Shown: piece after piece, positions 15,913-22,522 of the stretch | Numbering within the stretch: the stretch's first letter is position 1 | How the letters are laid out: the number at the start of each line of letters is the position of its first letter | DNA from: Phocaeicola_A sp964432715 | GTDB lineage: Bacteria; Bacteroidota; Bacteroidia; Bacteroidales; Bacteroidaceae | Reading direction: 5' to 3' | Assembly: GCA_964432715.1 (NCBI GenBank) | Contig: CAYSOW010000027.1 | Coordinates: 1 to 22,522, forward strand | DNA length: 22,522 nt | Position numbers and translations under genes: made by a program | Notes under the pieces: model-generated | The model's database searches: none | What the model was told of the DNA's origin: nothing | The model's input: the letters and a program-made list of their open reading frames with translations, nothing else

Positions 15913-16131
15913 ATGGAAATGAATCTACAAGATATCATCGTTTACCTCATTCTGGCGGGCTGTCTCGTCTGGATAGGTTTTCGTATCTATCACATTATCA
16001 GCGCATCGAGACGTAACGAGTCGATGTGCAACTGCTGCTCGTGCGGCTGTTCCCGAAGCAAACGGGGGACAGCGCGCCACGAGGAATGCGAAAATAATCG
16101 GGATAAAGACAAAAAAAGTTGCCCAAAATAG
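15913..16131 (+). CDS. FeoB-associated Cys-rich membrane protein
   Basis: A 72-residue protein with one N-terminal membrane helix (about 8-30) followed by a cysteine cluster CNCCSCGC (39-46) and further cysteines at 59 and 70. The tail is rich in Lys, Arg and Asp. Length, single helix and clustered cysteines match the small family found just after feoB in many bacteria. The 27-nt gap to feoB implies one transcript. The cysteines may bind or pass on iron, but the family's biochemical role is not settled as far as I know. A second in-frame ATG two codons later is a possible alternative start. Confidence 0.88.
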   Translation: MEMNLQDIIVYLILAGCLVWIGFRIYHIISASRRNESMCNCCSCGCSRSKRGTARHEECENNRDKDKKSCPK

Positions 16132-16161
16132 TTGGAAATTCAAAATAATGTTATACCTTTG
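16132..16161 (+). promoter_or_regulatory. Likely promoter for the tRNA-Cys / tRNA-Ser pair
   Basis: TTGG (16132-16135), an 18-nt spacer and TACCTTTG (16154-16161) resemble the Bacteroidetes consensus, with the -7 box a full match. It lies directly after the stop of the Cys-rich protein gene and 22 nt before the first tRNA base. Confidence 0.55.
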
Positions 16162-16183
16162 CATCCGCAATCATGAAACAAAT

Positions 16184-16257
16184 GGTACCTTGACCGAGTG
16201 GCTAGGTAGCGGTCTGCAAAACCGTGTACAGCAGTTCGAATCTGCTAGGTACCTCCA
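16184..16257 (+). tRNA. tRNA-Cys (anticodon GCA), CCA encoded
   Basis: A full cloverleaf is visible. The 7-bp acceptor stem pairs GGTACCT with AGGTACC, the anticodon arm is GCGGT-CTGCAAA-ACCGT with anticodon GCA, and the T arm is AGCAG-TTCGAAT-CTGCT. The discriminator base is T at 16254, as expected for tRNA-Cys, followed by an encoded CCA (16255-16257). It is transcribed together with tRNA-Ser 11 nt downstream. Confidence 0.95.
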
Positions 16258-16268
16258 AATTTGGTTTT

Positions 16269-16355
16269 GGAAGTTTGGGTGAGTGGCTGAAACCAGCAGT
16301 TTGCTAAACTGCCGTACGGGTTACCGTACCGGGGGTTCGAATCCCCCAGCTTCCG
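16269..16355 (+). tRNA. tRNA-Ser (anticodon GCT), CCA not encoded
   Basis: An 87-nt class II tRNA. The acceptor stem pairs GGAAGTT with AGCTTCC (one G-T pair), and the anticodon arm is GCAGT-TTGCTAA-ACTGC with anticodon GCT. A long variable arm, CGTACGGGTTACCGTACC, is characteristic of serine tRNAs. The T arm is GGGGG-TTCGAAT-CCCCC. The discriminator G at 16355 is followed by CAA rather than CCA, so the 3' end must be added by the nucleotidyltransferase. Confidence 0.95.
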
Positions 16356-16384
16356 CAATCAGAATTCATGCACAAAAGTTTTAT

Positions 16385-16417
16385 CCCGAGGAACTGAAAA
16401 GTTTCCTCGGGTTTTTT
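16385..16417 (+). terminator. Intrinsic terminator of the tRNA operon
   Basis: A 9-bp GC-rich stem (16385-16393 with 16403-16411) and a 9-nt loop are followed by six T residues (16412-16417). It lies 29 nt after tRNA-Ser. Confidence 0.85.
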
Positions 16418-16454
16418 ATTTGTTTTCAGTCAGCCTCAACGATGCTCAACAGGA

Positions 16455-17108
16455 TTAAGGGAGCGATATCAGCCCCTCTCGCAGAATATCCACCAGCACG
16501 GGGCGCAATCCACTGACCATACACTCCACGGCAATCACCATCAAGATTAAACCCATCAGACGCATCATCACATTGTTGCCGGTATCTCCCAACACCTTAA
16601 TCAAACGAGTGGAAGCACGCAAAATAAAATAGGTAATCAGATAGATCAGCGCGATGGTACCCACCAGAATCAGTTGTTTCGTCAGCGACTCGGCATCTTG
16701 CATCAGCACAATGGCATTCGCAATAGCACCCGGTCCACAAAGCATCGGGATAGCCAGCGGTGTCACCGAGATATCATTCGCATAGGTACGAATTTCCTCG
16801 TCGCGTAGTTTCATCGGCGTATAGCGTGCCTGCAGCATGTCATAACCGATTTTAAAGATAATCACGCCTCCCGCAATACGGAAGCCATTGGTGGAGAGTC
16901 CGAAGAACTCAAAGAGAAACTGTCCCGCCAAGAGGAAAGTCATCAGCGTAAGGAAAGAGACAATTGTAGCACGTTTCACCACTGCCCGTCGCTCCTTCTC
17001 AGACATATTACTCGTCATCGTGAGGAAAACCGGCATCGTTCCCAGTGGGTTTGTCAGCGTAAAGAATGAAGTGAAGCAAAGCAGGAAATAAGGTAAATAC
17101 GCCTCCAT
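16455..17108 (-). CDS. MarC-family integral membrane protein
   Basis: A 217-residue inner-membrane protein of the MarC/UPF0056 family, which has no established transport substrate; the old multiple-antibiotic-resistance link of E. coli marC has not held up, as far as I know. Six hydrophobic segments are visible, with the family hallmarks FFTLTNPLGTMPVFL near the N-terminus and a repeat of the same kind at DISVTPLAIPMLCGPGAIA in the middle. I chose the ATG at 17108; a TTG two codons upstream is the only longer alternative. The 240 bp separating it from the upstream lipoprotein gene make a shared transcript uncertain. Confidence 0.9.
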   Translation of the reverse strand: MEAYLPYFLLCFTSFFTLTNPLGTMPVFLTMTSNMSEKERRAVVKRATIVSFLTLMTFLLAGQFLFEFFGLSTNGFRIAGGVIIFKIGYDMLQARYTPMKLRDEEIRTYANDISVTPLAIPMLCGPGAIANAIVLMQDAESLTKQLILVGTIALIYLITYFILRASTRLIKVLGDTGNNVMMRLMGLILMVIAVECMVSGLRPVLVDILREGLISLP

Positions 17109-17157
17109 AGTCAAGTCGTGTTAAGTTTAGTTTAGTTTTAAAGGGAGAAACCACAGA

Positions 17158-17329
17158 CCCCGCCAACGGGGGAGTCCGGAATTAAGAGATTCGAATCGAA
17201 AGCATCGAAGCCTCGAAAGCTGCATCGTAAGCTCAATCGGAATGAGTTTTTATGGTAGAAAAGAATGAAAAAGGACAAATAAACTCCAAGTAAGTCAGAT
17301 AAGCTCCGACCGCTCCGAATGCTCCGAGT
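17158..17329. repeat. Degenerate short-repeat patch upstream of marC
   Basis: The gap of 240 bp before marC holds several short repeats. GCTCCGA occurs three times at exact 9-nt spacing (17303, 17312, 17321). TCGAAAGC occurs at 17196 and 17213, each followed by a similar ATCG-AAGC stretch, and GATTCGAATC (17188-17197) is a perfect palindrome. A small CCCCG/CGGGG hairpin lies at 17158-17171. I see no gene here, and no good minus-strand promoter for marC. Confidence 0.5.
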
Positions 17330-17348
17330 CGAATATATTAAGTAGATT

Positions 17349-18203
17349 TTATTTCACCAAAATCACCAAGTAGCGAGATACACTCCAGAAGACACTCGGC
17401 TGCGTGATGACCAGCACATACTGCCCTTTGGCATCCTTCTCCAGCGAGTAGCTACCCTCCGGGTGCGTAGTCAGCAACTCCGCCTTCTTAGAGTAAAGTT
17501 TAATCTCCTTATCGGTACGAATATCAATCTGCGTAAAGTAATCCTTGTTGAAGTTAGAAGTAGCCAGCACATCTCCCTTATTCAGAATCTTCTGCTCCTT
17601 CAGCTCCGAGCGAGTACCATAGACAAACCAAGCCGTATTGAGCGCCTTGTCCTGCGCAGCCACGGTACGAGCCTTCTCGGTATTCTCCTTCGACAGGTTG
17701 CTTACATCCTCATTCAGACCGGCCACAGCGTCATCCAATTCCGCAATACGAATATTCTTCGCAGCCAGTTCCTCCTGAAGAGCTTCAATTTGCTTCGTCT
17801 TAGCATCCAGCTCCTTCTGCAGATTCTCAATCGCCTTCTTCAGCTGTTTCGATTGATAAGTACTATTATTTAATTGTTTCTGTAATTTTTCAATCTGAGC
17901 CTTGTTAGAAGCCATGGTCTGCGCGATAAACTGCAGGTCATCCTTCATCTTCTGAGTCGGGTTGGCACCTTCCGCATTGGCATCCAAATCCACACGACCC
18001 TGCGCCTCATTAATTTGACGGAACCCCTCTTGAATTTCATTAAAGGTACCCATCATCTGGTCCAACTCAGCATTACGCTCTGAAATAGCAGTCCACAAGG
18101 AATCATTTTCAGCTTTCAAATCATCCTTACTGCCCCCACCCAAGTTATTGCATGAAGTCATCATCGCGGCCACACACAAAATTGACAGTGCAATCTTTTT
18201 CAT
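17349..18203 (-). CDS. Coiled-coil lipoprotein of unknown function (possibly Cbp1-like adhesin family)
   Basis: A 284-residue predicted lipoprotein. The N-terminus is a lipoprotein signal ending at TSC with lipidated C18; the mature start NNLGGGSKDD is flexible and acidic. Residues about 25-195 form a long, charged coiled coil rich in Leu, Glu, Lys, Gln and Ala (for example QIEKLQKQLNNSTYQSKQL). The last 85 or so residues (from TAWFVYGTRSELKEQKIL) are aromatic and beta-like and end in SVFWSVSRYLVILVK. It starts 42 nt after rsmI on the same strand. Size and layout recall the Bacteroides family annotated as Cbp1-like collagen-binding proteins, but that is memory of a resemblance and not a search result. 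An envelope spacer role is equally possible. Confidence 0.75.
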   Translation of the reverse strand: MKKIALSILCVAAMMTSCNNLGGGSKDDLKAENDSLWTAISERNAELDQMMGTFNEIQEGFRQINEAQGRVDLDANAEGANPTQKMKDDLQFIAQTMASNKAQIEKLQKQLNNSTYQSKQLKKAIENLQKELDAKTKQIEALQEELAAKNIRIAELDDAVAGLNEDVSNLSKENTEKARTVAAQDKALNTAWFVYGTRSELKEQKILNKGDVLATSNFNKDYFTQIDIRTDKEIKLYSKKAELLTTHPEGSYSLEKDAKGQYVLVITQPSVFWSVSRYLVILVK

Positions 18204-18245
18204 GTTTCTTCTTTTAAAAGTTAAGCTTTATCTTGTATCTATTTG

Positions 18246-19058
18246 TTATTCATCTTCGTCGTCCGCCTCCGCTTCCTGAGCAGCCTGCTTGGCGGCATAC
18301 TTAGAAACGAATGTGCCATCCTTCCGTTCCTTACGGCGCTTAGGTTTCTCCACCGAAGTATTCACCTCCGGCTCCTCACCTTCCACTTCCGGTTTTCCCC
18401 CAAGGACAATCACAATCTCGCCCTTCGGTTCCGTCTCCGTAAAGTGTTGCACCACCTCCGTCAGCGTGCCGCGTACACTCTCCTCGTGCACCTTCGAAAT
18501 CTCCCTGCACACCGATACGGGGCGGTCGGGACCGAAGAACTCGATGAATTGCGTCAGCGTCTTCACCAGTCGGTAAGGCGACTCGTAGAAAATCATCGTA
18601 CGGTGCTCCTCCTGCAACTGCGTTAAGCGAGTGACACGTCCCTTCTTCTGCGGCAAGAAACCTTCGAAACAGAAACGTTCATCCGGCAGTCCGGAAGAGA
18701 CCAATGCAGGCACAAAAGCCGTAGCTCCCGGCAAGCACTGCACCTCGATACCGTTACGGACACACTCACGCACCATCAGGAAGCCCGGATCGGAGATTGC
18801 CGGCGTACCCGCATCCGAAATCAAAGCCACCGTCTCGCCCGCCTTCAGTCGCTGAATAACATGATTCACCGTCTGATGCTCATTGAACTTATGGTGCGAC
18901 TGCAAGGCATTTTTAATTTCAAAATGACGCAGCAGGATGCCCGAAGTCCTTGTATCTTCAGCCAGAATCAAATCAGCCTCCTTCAACACCCGAATGGCGC
19001 GGAAGGTCATATCTTCCAAGTTACCCACCGGGGTAGGCACGACGTAAAGTTTTCCCAT
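18246..19058 (-). CDS. rsmI: 16S rRNA (cytidine(1402)-2'-O)-methyltransferase
   Basis: Methylates the 2'-hydroxyl of C1402 in the decoding centre of 16S rRNA. The 270-residue protein shows the tetrapyrrole-methylase fold signatures of RsmI: VPTPVGNLEDMTFRA (7-21), AEDTR (33-37) and ALISDAGTPAISDPG (about 79-93), then FEGFLPQKKGR and FYESPYRL. The C-terminus has a basic patch (KPKRRKERKDG) and an acidic tail (EAEADDEDE). I chose the ATG at 19058, since the two codons before it begin with TTG and add nothing conserved. It is divergent from tdk and followed by the coiled-coil lipoprotein gene. Confidence 0.95.
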   Translation of the reverse strand: MGKLYVVPTPVGNLEDMTFRAIRVLKEADLILAEDTRTSGILLRHFEIKNALQSHHKFNEHQTVNHVIQRLKAGETVALISDAGTPAISDPGFLMVRECVRNGIEVQCLPGATAFVPALVSSGLPDERFCFEGFLPQKKGRVTRLTQLQEEHRTMIFYESPYRLVKTLTQFIEFFGPDRPVSVCREISKVHEESVRGTLTEVVQHFTETEPKGEIVIVLGGKPEVEGEEPEVNTSVEKPKRRKERKDGTFVSKYAAKQAAQEAEADDEDE

Positions 19059-19084
19059 AACCAAGTAATCTGATATATTTGCTA

Positions 19085-19092
19085 CAAATGTA
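19085..19092 (-). promoter_or_regulatory. Possible -7 box for rsmI (TACATTTG)
   Basis: Read on the minus strand the octamer matches TAnnTTTG and lies 26 nt before the rsmI ATG. No good -33 box is present at 19-21 nt, so support is partial. Confidence 0.4.
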
Positions 19093-19220
19093 TACTAAAA
19101 AGGAGCGCAACGGTTTTAATCCGCCCATATTTTAACAGTTGTTGTACATTATTCAATCTTTATAGTCCATTCAATCGCCCGATTGGTCGATAAAAAGAGC
19201 GATAATTCAAAAGTAAATCG

Positions 19221-19228
19221 TATTTTTG
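19221..19228 (+). promoter_or_regulatory. Possible -7 box for tdk (TATTTTTG)
   Basis: The octamer matches TAnnTTTG and lies 43 nt before the tdk ATG. I find no TTTG at the expected -33 distance. The rest of the 213-bp rsmI-tdk gap is AT-rich without other visible structure. Confidence 0.45.
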
Positions 19229-19271
19229 CCAAAGATATAAATCTAGGAACAAATTCTTTAAGCATTGCAAG

Positions 19272-19895
19272 ATGATCAATTTTTCAGAAGATAATCAGCT
19301 GGAGACCCATCGCAGAGGCCGCATCGAAGTGATTTGCGGCTCCATGTTCTCCGGTAAGACCGAAGAATTAATACGCCGTCTGAAGCGCGCCACCTTTGCG
19401 CATCAACGGGTTGAAATATTTAAGCCGGCCCTGGACACCCGCTACTCGGACCAAGAGGTTGTTTCACACGATAGCAACGCTATCGCCTCTACCCCCATCG
19501 AATCGTCGGGAAGCATTCTGCTCTTCTCGTCAGAGATTGATGTGGTGGGCATCGACGAGGCACAGTTCTTTGACGACGGACTGGTGGAGGTATGCAACGA
19601 GCTGGCCAACCGCGGGGTACGCGTCATCATCGCAGGCCTCGATATGGACTTCAAAGGCATTCCCTTCGGTCCGATGCCCGCCCTCTGCGCCATTGCCGAC
19701 GAGGTGAGCAAGGTGCATGCCATTTGCGTGAAATGCGGACAACTGGCCTACCTTTCCCACCGCACCATCAAGAACGAGAAGCGTGTCTTGCTGGGTGAGA
19801 AGATGGAGTATGAGCCCCTCTGCCGCAACTGCTACCAACGGGCCATCCTCGAGGAGCAGCGTTTGGAGAAAGAAGAGAAGAAACAGGAAGCTTGA
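19272..19895 (+). CDS. tdk: Thymidine kinase (type II)
   Basis: Phosphorylates thymidine to dTMP with ATP in pyrimidine salvage. The 207-residue protein has the P-loop GSMFSGKT (23-30), the DEAQF motif (95-99) with catalytic base E96, and a zinc site made by C152-x2-C155 and C184-x2-C187. This is the compact, tetrameric TK1-like type rather than the deoxynucleoside kinase type. The C-terminal tail is rich in Glu and Lys (EEQRLEKEEKKQEA). The AI-2E family gene begins 45 nt after the stop, with a hairpin spanning the tdk stop codon. Confidence 0.96.
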   Translation: MINFSEDNQLETHRRGRIEVICGSMFSGKTEELIRRLKRATFAHQRVEIFKPALDTRYSDQEVVSHDSNAIASTPIESSGSILLFSSEIDVVGIDEAQFFDDGLVEVCNELANRGVRVIIAGLDMDFKGIPFGPMPALCAIADEVSKVHAICVKCGQLAYLSHRTIKNEKRVLLGEKMEYEPLCRNCYQRAILEEQRLEKEEKKQEA

Positions 19896-19917
19896 CTCCA
19901 TCAGAATCAAGCCTCCT
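19885..19917 (+). other. Hairpin spanning the tdk stop codon
   Basis: An 11-bp inverted repeat with one A-C mismatch (19885-19895 with 19907-19917) and an 11-nt loop includes the last codons and stop of tdk. No T-run follows, so it looks less like a terminator than an attenuator or an mRNA 3'-end protector. Confidence 0.45.
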
Positions 19918-19940
19918 ACACCTTATATAATAGGAATACC

Positions 19941-21041
19941 ATGGAAAGAAAAGAAATTACCTTCGACCGATTCATTCGGGGATTACTCACCATACTGCTC
20001 GTCATCGGCGGACTCTGGCTGCTGAACCGCCTGAGCAGTGTACTGCTCCCCTTCTTCATTGCGTGGATCATCGCCTACCTGCTTTATCCCGCGGTCTGTT
20101 TCTTTCAATATAAGTTGCATCTGAAGTACCGCATCGTGGCCATTCTCTGTACGTTGCTGGTCATCGGAGGTATCCTCACCGCTGCCTTCATGCTCTTCAT
20201 TCCGCCCATGGTAGAGGAATTTGGACGACTACGCGACTTGCTTGGGCTCTACATCCAACAGCAAGGCAACGGCACCGGCATCCCGGAGACCGTCAACCGC
20301 TTCTTTGCCCGCTATGTCGATATGGACTGGATTTACCAGAATATCTTCTCGGAAGAACATCTGCAAGAGATGCTGAAAGAGGCGTTGCCGCAAGTGTGGA
20401 ACCTTATCTCGGGCTCCATCAACCTATTGGTCAATTTCTTCGCCAGCTTCATCACCCTACTCTACCTCATCTTCATTTTGCTCGATTATGAAGAAATTGC
20501 TTCCGGTTGGCTACAACTATTGCCCATCCGCACGCGCCGTGTAGTGAAGCGCATCTCCAACGATGTAAAAGAGGGTATGAACCGCTACTTCCGCGGCCAG
20601 GCACTTATCGCCTTCACCGTCGGCGTACTCTTCAGCATCGGTTTTCTGCTCATCGACTTCCCGCTCGCCATCGGCTTCGGTCTCTTTATCGGTGCGCTCA
20701 ACATGGTGCCCTACCTGCAACTCATTGCATTGGTACCCACCGTTCTCTTGGCACTTTTAAAAGCTGCCGACACCGGGGGCAACTTCTGGTGGATTCTTGC
20801 CGGTGCCCTGCTGGTCTTTGTCATCGTGCAAGCCATCCAAGACACCCTTCTCACCCCGCGCATCATGGGTAAGGTGACCGGTCTCCATCCCGCCATCATC
20901 CTCCTTTCGCTCTCTATCTGGGGCAGTCTGTTGGGCATTCTGGGTATGATTATCGCCCTGCCACTCACCACCTTGCTCCTCACCTACTACCAGCGCATGC
21001 TGCGTTTCTGGCAAATGAAACGAGTCCGAAAGAAAGGTTGA
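19941..21041 (+). CDS. AI-2E/PerM family membrane protein
   Basis: A 366-residue inner-membrane protein of the AI-2E transporter (UPF0118, PerM) family, whose members include AI-2 exporters and Na+/H+ antiporter-like proteins; substrate cannot be told from sequence. Hydrophobic segments lie at about 12-28, 33-53, 64-88, 155-181, 222-240, 243-272, 284-300 and 318-348. Family marks are the GQALIAF stretch (219-225), NMVPYLQLI (254-262), the TPRIMGKVTGLHP loop (305-317) and the closing GSLLGILGMIIALP (328-341). The polar region between the third and fourth segments is the usual cytoplasmic or periplasmic domain. It lies between tdk and xpt in the same direction. Confidence 0.92.
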   Translation: MERKEITFDRFIRGLLTILLVIGGLWLLNRLSSVLLPFFIAWIIAYLLYPAVCFFQYKLHLKYRIVAILCTLLVIGGILTAAFMLFIPPMVEEFGRLRDLLGLYIQQQGNGTGIPETVNRFFARYVDMDWIYQNIFSEEHLQEMLKEALPQVWNLISGSINLLVNFFASFITLLYLIFILLDYEEIASGWLQLLPIRTRRVVKRISNDVKEGMNRYFRGQALIAFTVGVLFSIGFLLIDFPLAIGFGLFIGALNMVPYLQLIALVPTVLLALLKAADTGGNFWWILAGALLVFVIVQAIQDTLLTPRIMGKVTGLHPAIILLSLSIWGSLLGILGMIIALPLTTLLLTYYQRMLRFWQMKRVRKKG

Positions 21042-21067
21042 TTTTTCAATTATTTCGATTATCTTTG
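21038..21067 (+). promoter_or_regulatory. Likely promoter for xpt
   Basis: TATCTTTG (21060-21067) is a full -7 match 29 nt before the xpt ATG. TTGA at 21038-21041, overlapping the stop codon of the preceding gene, is a partial -33 box with an 18-nt spacer. The short leader leaves no room for a purine riboswitch. Confidence 0.5.
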
Positions 21068-21096
21068 CAATATATATAAAGTATAAAGAGAAGTTT

Positions 21097-21717
21097 ATGA
21101 ACTTTTTGGAAGAGAAGATTCTGCAAGACGGTGTGATCAAGGAGGGCAACATTCTGAAGGTGGACAGCTTTCTGAATCACCAGATAGATATCGACATCAT
21201 TCGTCAGATGGCGTATGAGTTCAAACGTCGCTTCCGCGGCGTGGAGGTCAACAAGGTGCTCACCATTGAGGCGAGCGGCATTGCCATTGCCACTTTGCTG
21301 GGCGACCTTTACGACGTGCCGGTGGTCTTTGCAAAGAAAAGCGAGACAGCCAACAGCACGGACGACAAGTACGTCTCTCAAGCCTACTCGTTCACCCACA
21401 AGAAGATGAACCATATCTTCGTTTCTAAGCCCTATCTCTCCCCCACTGATCGGGTACTGATTGTCGACGACTTTCTGGCGGACGGTGAGGCAGCCCACTC
21501 GCTCATCGACTTGGTACATCAAGCCGGCGGACAAGTGGCCGGTATCGGTATCGCCATTGAGAAGGGACAACAGAAGGGCGGACGCGAGCTCCGTGCCGAG
21601 GGGTATCGACTGGAGTCAATGGCCATTGTGGAGTCGATGGACTGGCAGACGCAGACCATCCGCTTCCGCGAACAGCCGGTGATTCCTTTGGAGAATACTC
21701 GACTCAAGCTCGGATAA
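21097..21717 (+). CDS. xpt: Xanthine phosphoribosyltransferase
   Basis: Salvages xanthine with PRPP to form XMP in the cytoplasm. The 206-residue protein resembles Bacillus Xpt along its length as I recall it, with LKVDSFLNHQID (20-31), TIEASGIA (56-63) and the PRPP-binding loop VLIVDDFLADGEA (120-132) with D124 and D125. GIGIAIEKGQQKGG (149-162) and GYRLESMA (169-176) also match the family. An adenine phosphoribosyltransferase is less likely given the LNHQID motif. A DUF5020 outer-membrane protein gene follows 76 nt downstream in the same direction. Confidence 0.95.
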   Translation: MNFLEEKILQDGVIKEGNILKVDSFLNHQIDIDIIRQMAYEFKRRFRGVEVNKVLTIEASGIAIATLLGDLYDVPVVFAKKSETANSTDDKYVSQAYSFTHKKMNHIFVSKPYLSPTDRVLIVDDFLADGEAAHSLIDLVHQAGGQVAGIGIAIEKGQQKGGRELRAEGYRLESMAIVESMDWQTQTIRFREQPVIPLENTRLKLG

Positions 21718-21793
21718 ATCGAATGTACATAACAATATTAAATGCTCATTTTATTCACCTTGTTTCAACACAGCAACCAAACACATTGATTGT

Positions 21794-22522
21794 ATGAAAA
21801 AATTTTTTCTGATGCTCCTGCTGGCACTTGCCTCCTGGGGAGCGAACGCACAAAACATCCAGTTGCACTATGATTTCGGTCGCAGAATCTACTCTGCAGA
21901 AGAGGCTACGAGACAGAACGTGACCGTCACTTTCGAACAATTTAAACCGGATGCACTCGGCTCGTGGTACTACTTCATCGACTTAGACATGTACAGCGAT
22001 GGCATGAAGGGTGCCTACACCGAAATTTCACGCGAGTTCACCTTTGCACACCCCTCCGAGCGCACCAACCTAGCCGCTCATGTGGAGTACAACGGTGGAT
22101 TGACGAGTTTCAAACAAGGCGGAGGCACACGTTTCCAGAACGCCGTATTGGTCGGTCCGGCATGGAACGGTCATACCGAGCAGTTCACCACCACGTGGTC
22201 TATCCAAGCCATGTACAAGCACTACTTCAAATATCAGGAAACATCCTCCTACGCTTCATTCCAGCTGACCGGTGTATGGGGTACGAACTTTGCGCACAAC
22301 CGCTGCACCTTCTCCGGCTTCATTGATTTCTGGAGAGGCGAGAAGACAAACGGTCACGGCAAGTTGGTGATGATGACCGAGCCTCAGCTATGGTACAACC
22401 TCACCCGTCATTTTTCCGTAGGTACAGAGATAGAGATTTCCAGCAATTTCGTCAATCCGGAAATTACCACCGGCAAGAATACTTACGTAAATCCAACGTT
22501 GGCGGTGAAATATAATTTCTAA
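21794..22522 (+). CDS. DUF5020-type outer-membrane beta-barrel protein
   Basis: A 242-residue protein with an N-terminal signal peptide (MKKFFLMLLLALASWGANA, cut after about A19). The mature part is rich in alternating aromatic and polar residues (IQLHYDFGRRIY, SWYYFIDLDMY, FSVGTEIEISSNF) and ends VKYNF with a terminal phenylalanine, the usual sign of an outer-membrane barrel. I recognise it as the Bacteroides DUF5020 family; the overall pattern, including the closing YNF, also recalls the nucleoside channel Tsx of enteric bacteria. Placement after xpt and tdk would suit a role in nucleoside or base uptake, but that is inference. The stop codon is the last three bases of the window, so the gene is complete. 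Confidence 0.8.
   Translation: MKKFFLMLLLALASWGANAQNIQLHYDFGRRIYSAEEATRQNVTVTFEQFKPDALGSWYYFIDLDMYSDGMKGAYTEISREFTFAHPSERTNLAAHVEYNGGLTSFKQGGGTRFQNAVLVGPAWNGHTEQFTTTWSIQAMYKHYFKYQETSSYASFQLTGVWGTNFAHNRCTFSGFIDFWRGEKTNGHGKLVMMTEPQLWYNLTRHFSVGTEIEISSNFVNPEITTGKNTYVNPTLAVKYNF

Noticed and set aside
16283..16516. A short open frame running through tRNA-Ser
   Set aside because: It reads through the tRNA and its terminator; it has no ribosome-binding context or conserved features.
21042..21096. A purine riboswitch upstream of xpt
   Set aside because: The interval after the likely promoter is under 40 nt, too short for the purine aptamer, and no matching stems are visible.
120..22522. A mobile element, phage island, toxin-antitoxin, CRISPR or other defence system
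   Set aside because: Both strands were examined for transposase, integrase, repeat-spacer and toxin-antitoxin patterns; every sizeable gene belongs to a housekeeping or known envelope family, and there is no compositional break.

Overview
The window looks like an ordinary chromosomal stretch of a Bacteroidales bacterium (Bacteroides, Phocaeicola or Prevotella type). This rests on protein families seen mainly in that order (DUF4834, DUF5020, a FeoA-FeoB fusion with a Cys-rich partner, a two-domain pectin esterase) and on promoters of the Bacteroidetes primary-sigma kind: a TTTG -33 box, a spacer of about 20 nt and a TAnnTTTG -7 box. Several start sites carry such boxes, four of them with both boxes perfect or nearly so. 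Base composition is mixed (roughly half GC by eye) and uniform. I see no insertion sequence, integrase, phage gene, CRISPR array or rRNA operon.

Layout. (1) 120-2813 valS, closed by a strong hairpin that also ends the convergent pectin esterase gene. (2) 2982-5220, a divergent pectin pair: a secreted CE12-CE8 esterase on the minus strand and a KdgF-like cupin on the plus strand. (3) 5245-6904 minus, an operon psd-pssA-DUF4834 that makes phosphatidylethanolamine, with a terminator overlapping its last codons. (4) 7144-11652 plus, dnaE, trxA and a small acidic conserved-looking protein. (5) 11804-13165 minus, tilS. (6) 13333-16131 plus, a feoAB fusion with its small Cys-rich membrane partner. 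(7) 16184-16417, tRNA-Cys and tRNA-Ser followed by a terminator. (8) 16455-19058 minus, rsmI, a coiled-coil lipoprotein gene and a marC-type membrane protein gene. (9) 19272-22522 plus, tdk, an AI-2E/PerM family membrane protein, xpt and a DUF5020 outer-membrane barrel ending exactly at the window end.

How the genes fit together. The pectin pair covers removal of acetyl and methyl groups outside the cytoplasm and handling of the unsaturated uronate inside it. The psd-pssA pair performs the last two steps to phosphatidylethanolamine. FeoAB and its partner import ferrous iron. The tdk/xpt/DUF5020 neighbourhood suggests nucleoside and nucleobase salvage, with the DUF5020 protein as a possible outer-membrane entry pore; that link is inference.

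I found no convincing new multi-gene system. The items most worth following up are the DUF5020 barrel beside salvage genes, the coiled-coil lipoprotein, the acidic protein after trxA, DUF4834 in the phospholipid operon, the complete PHP metal site in DnaE, and a degenerate repeat patch upstream of marC.
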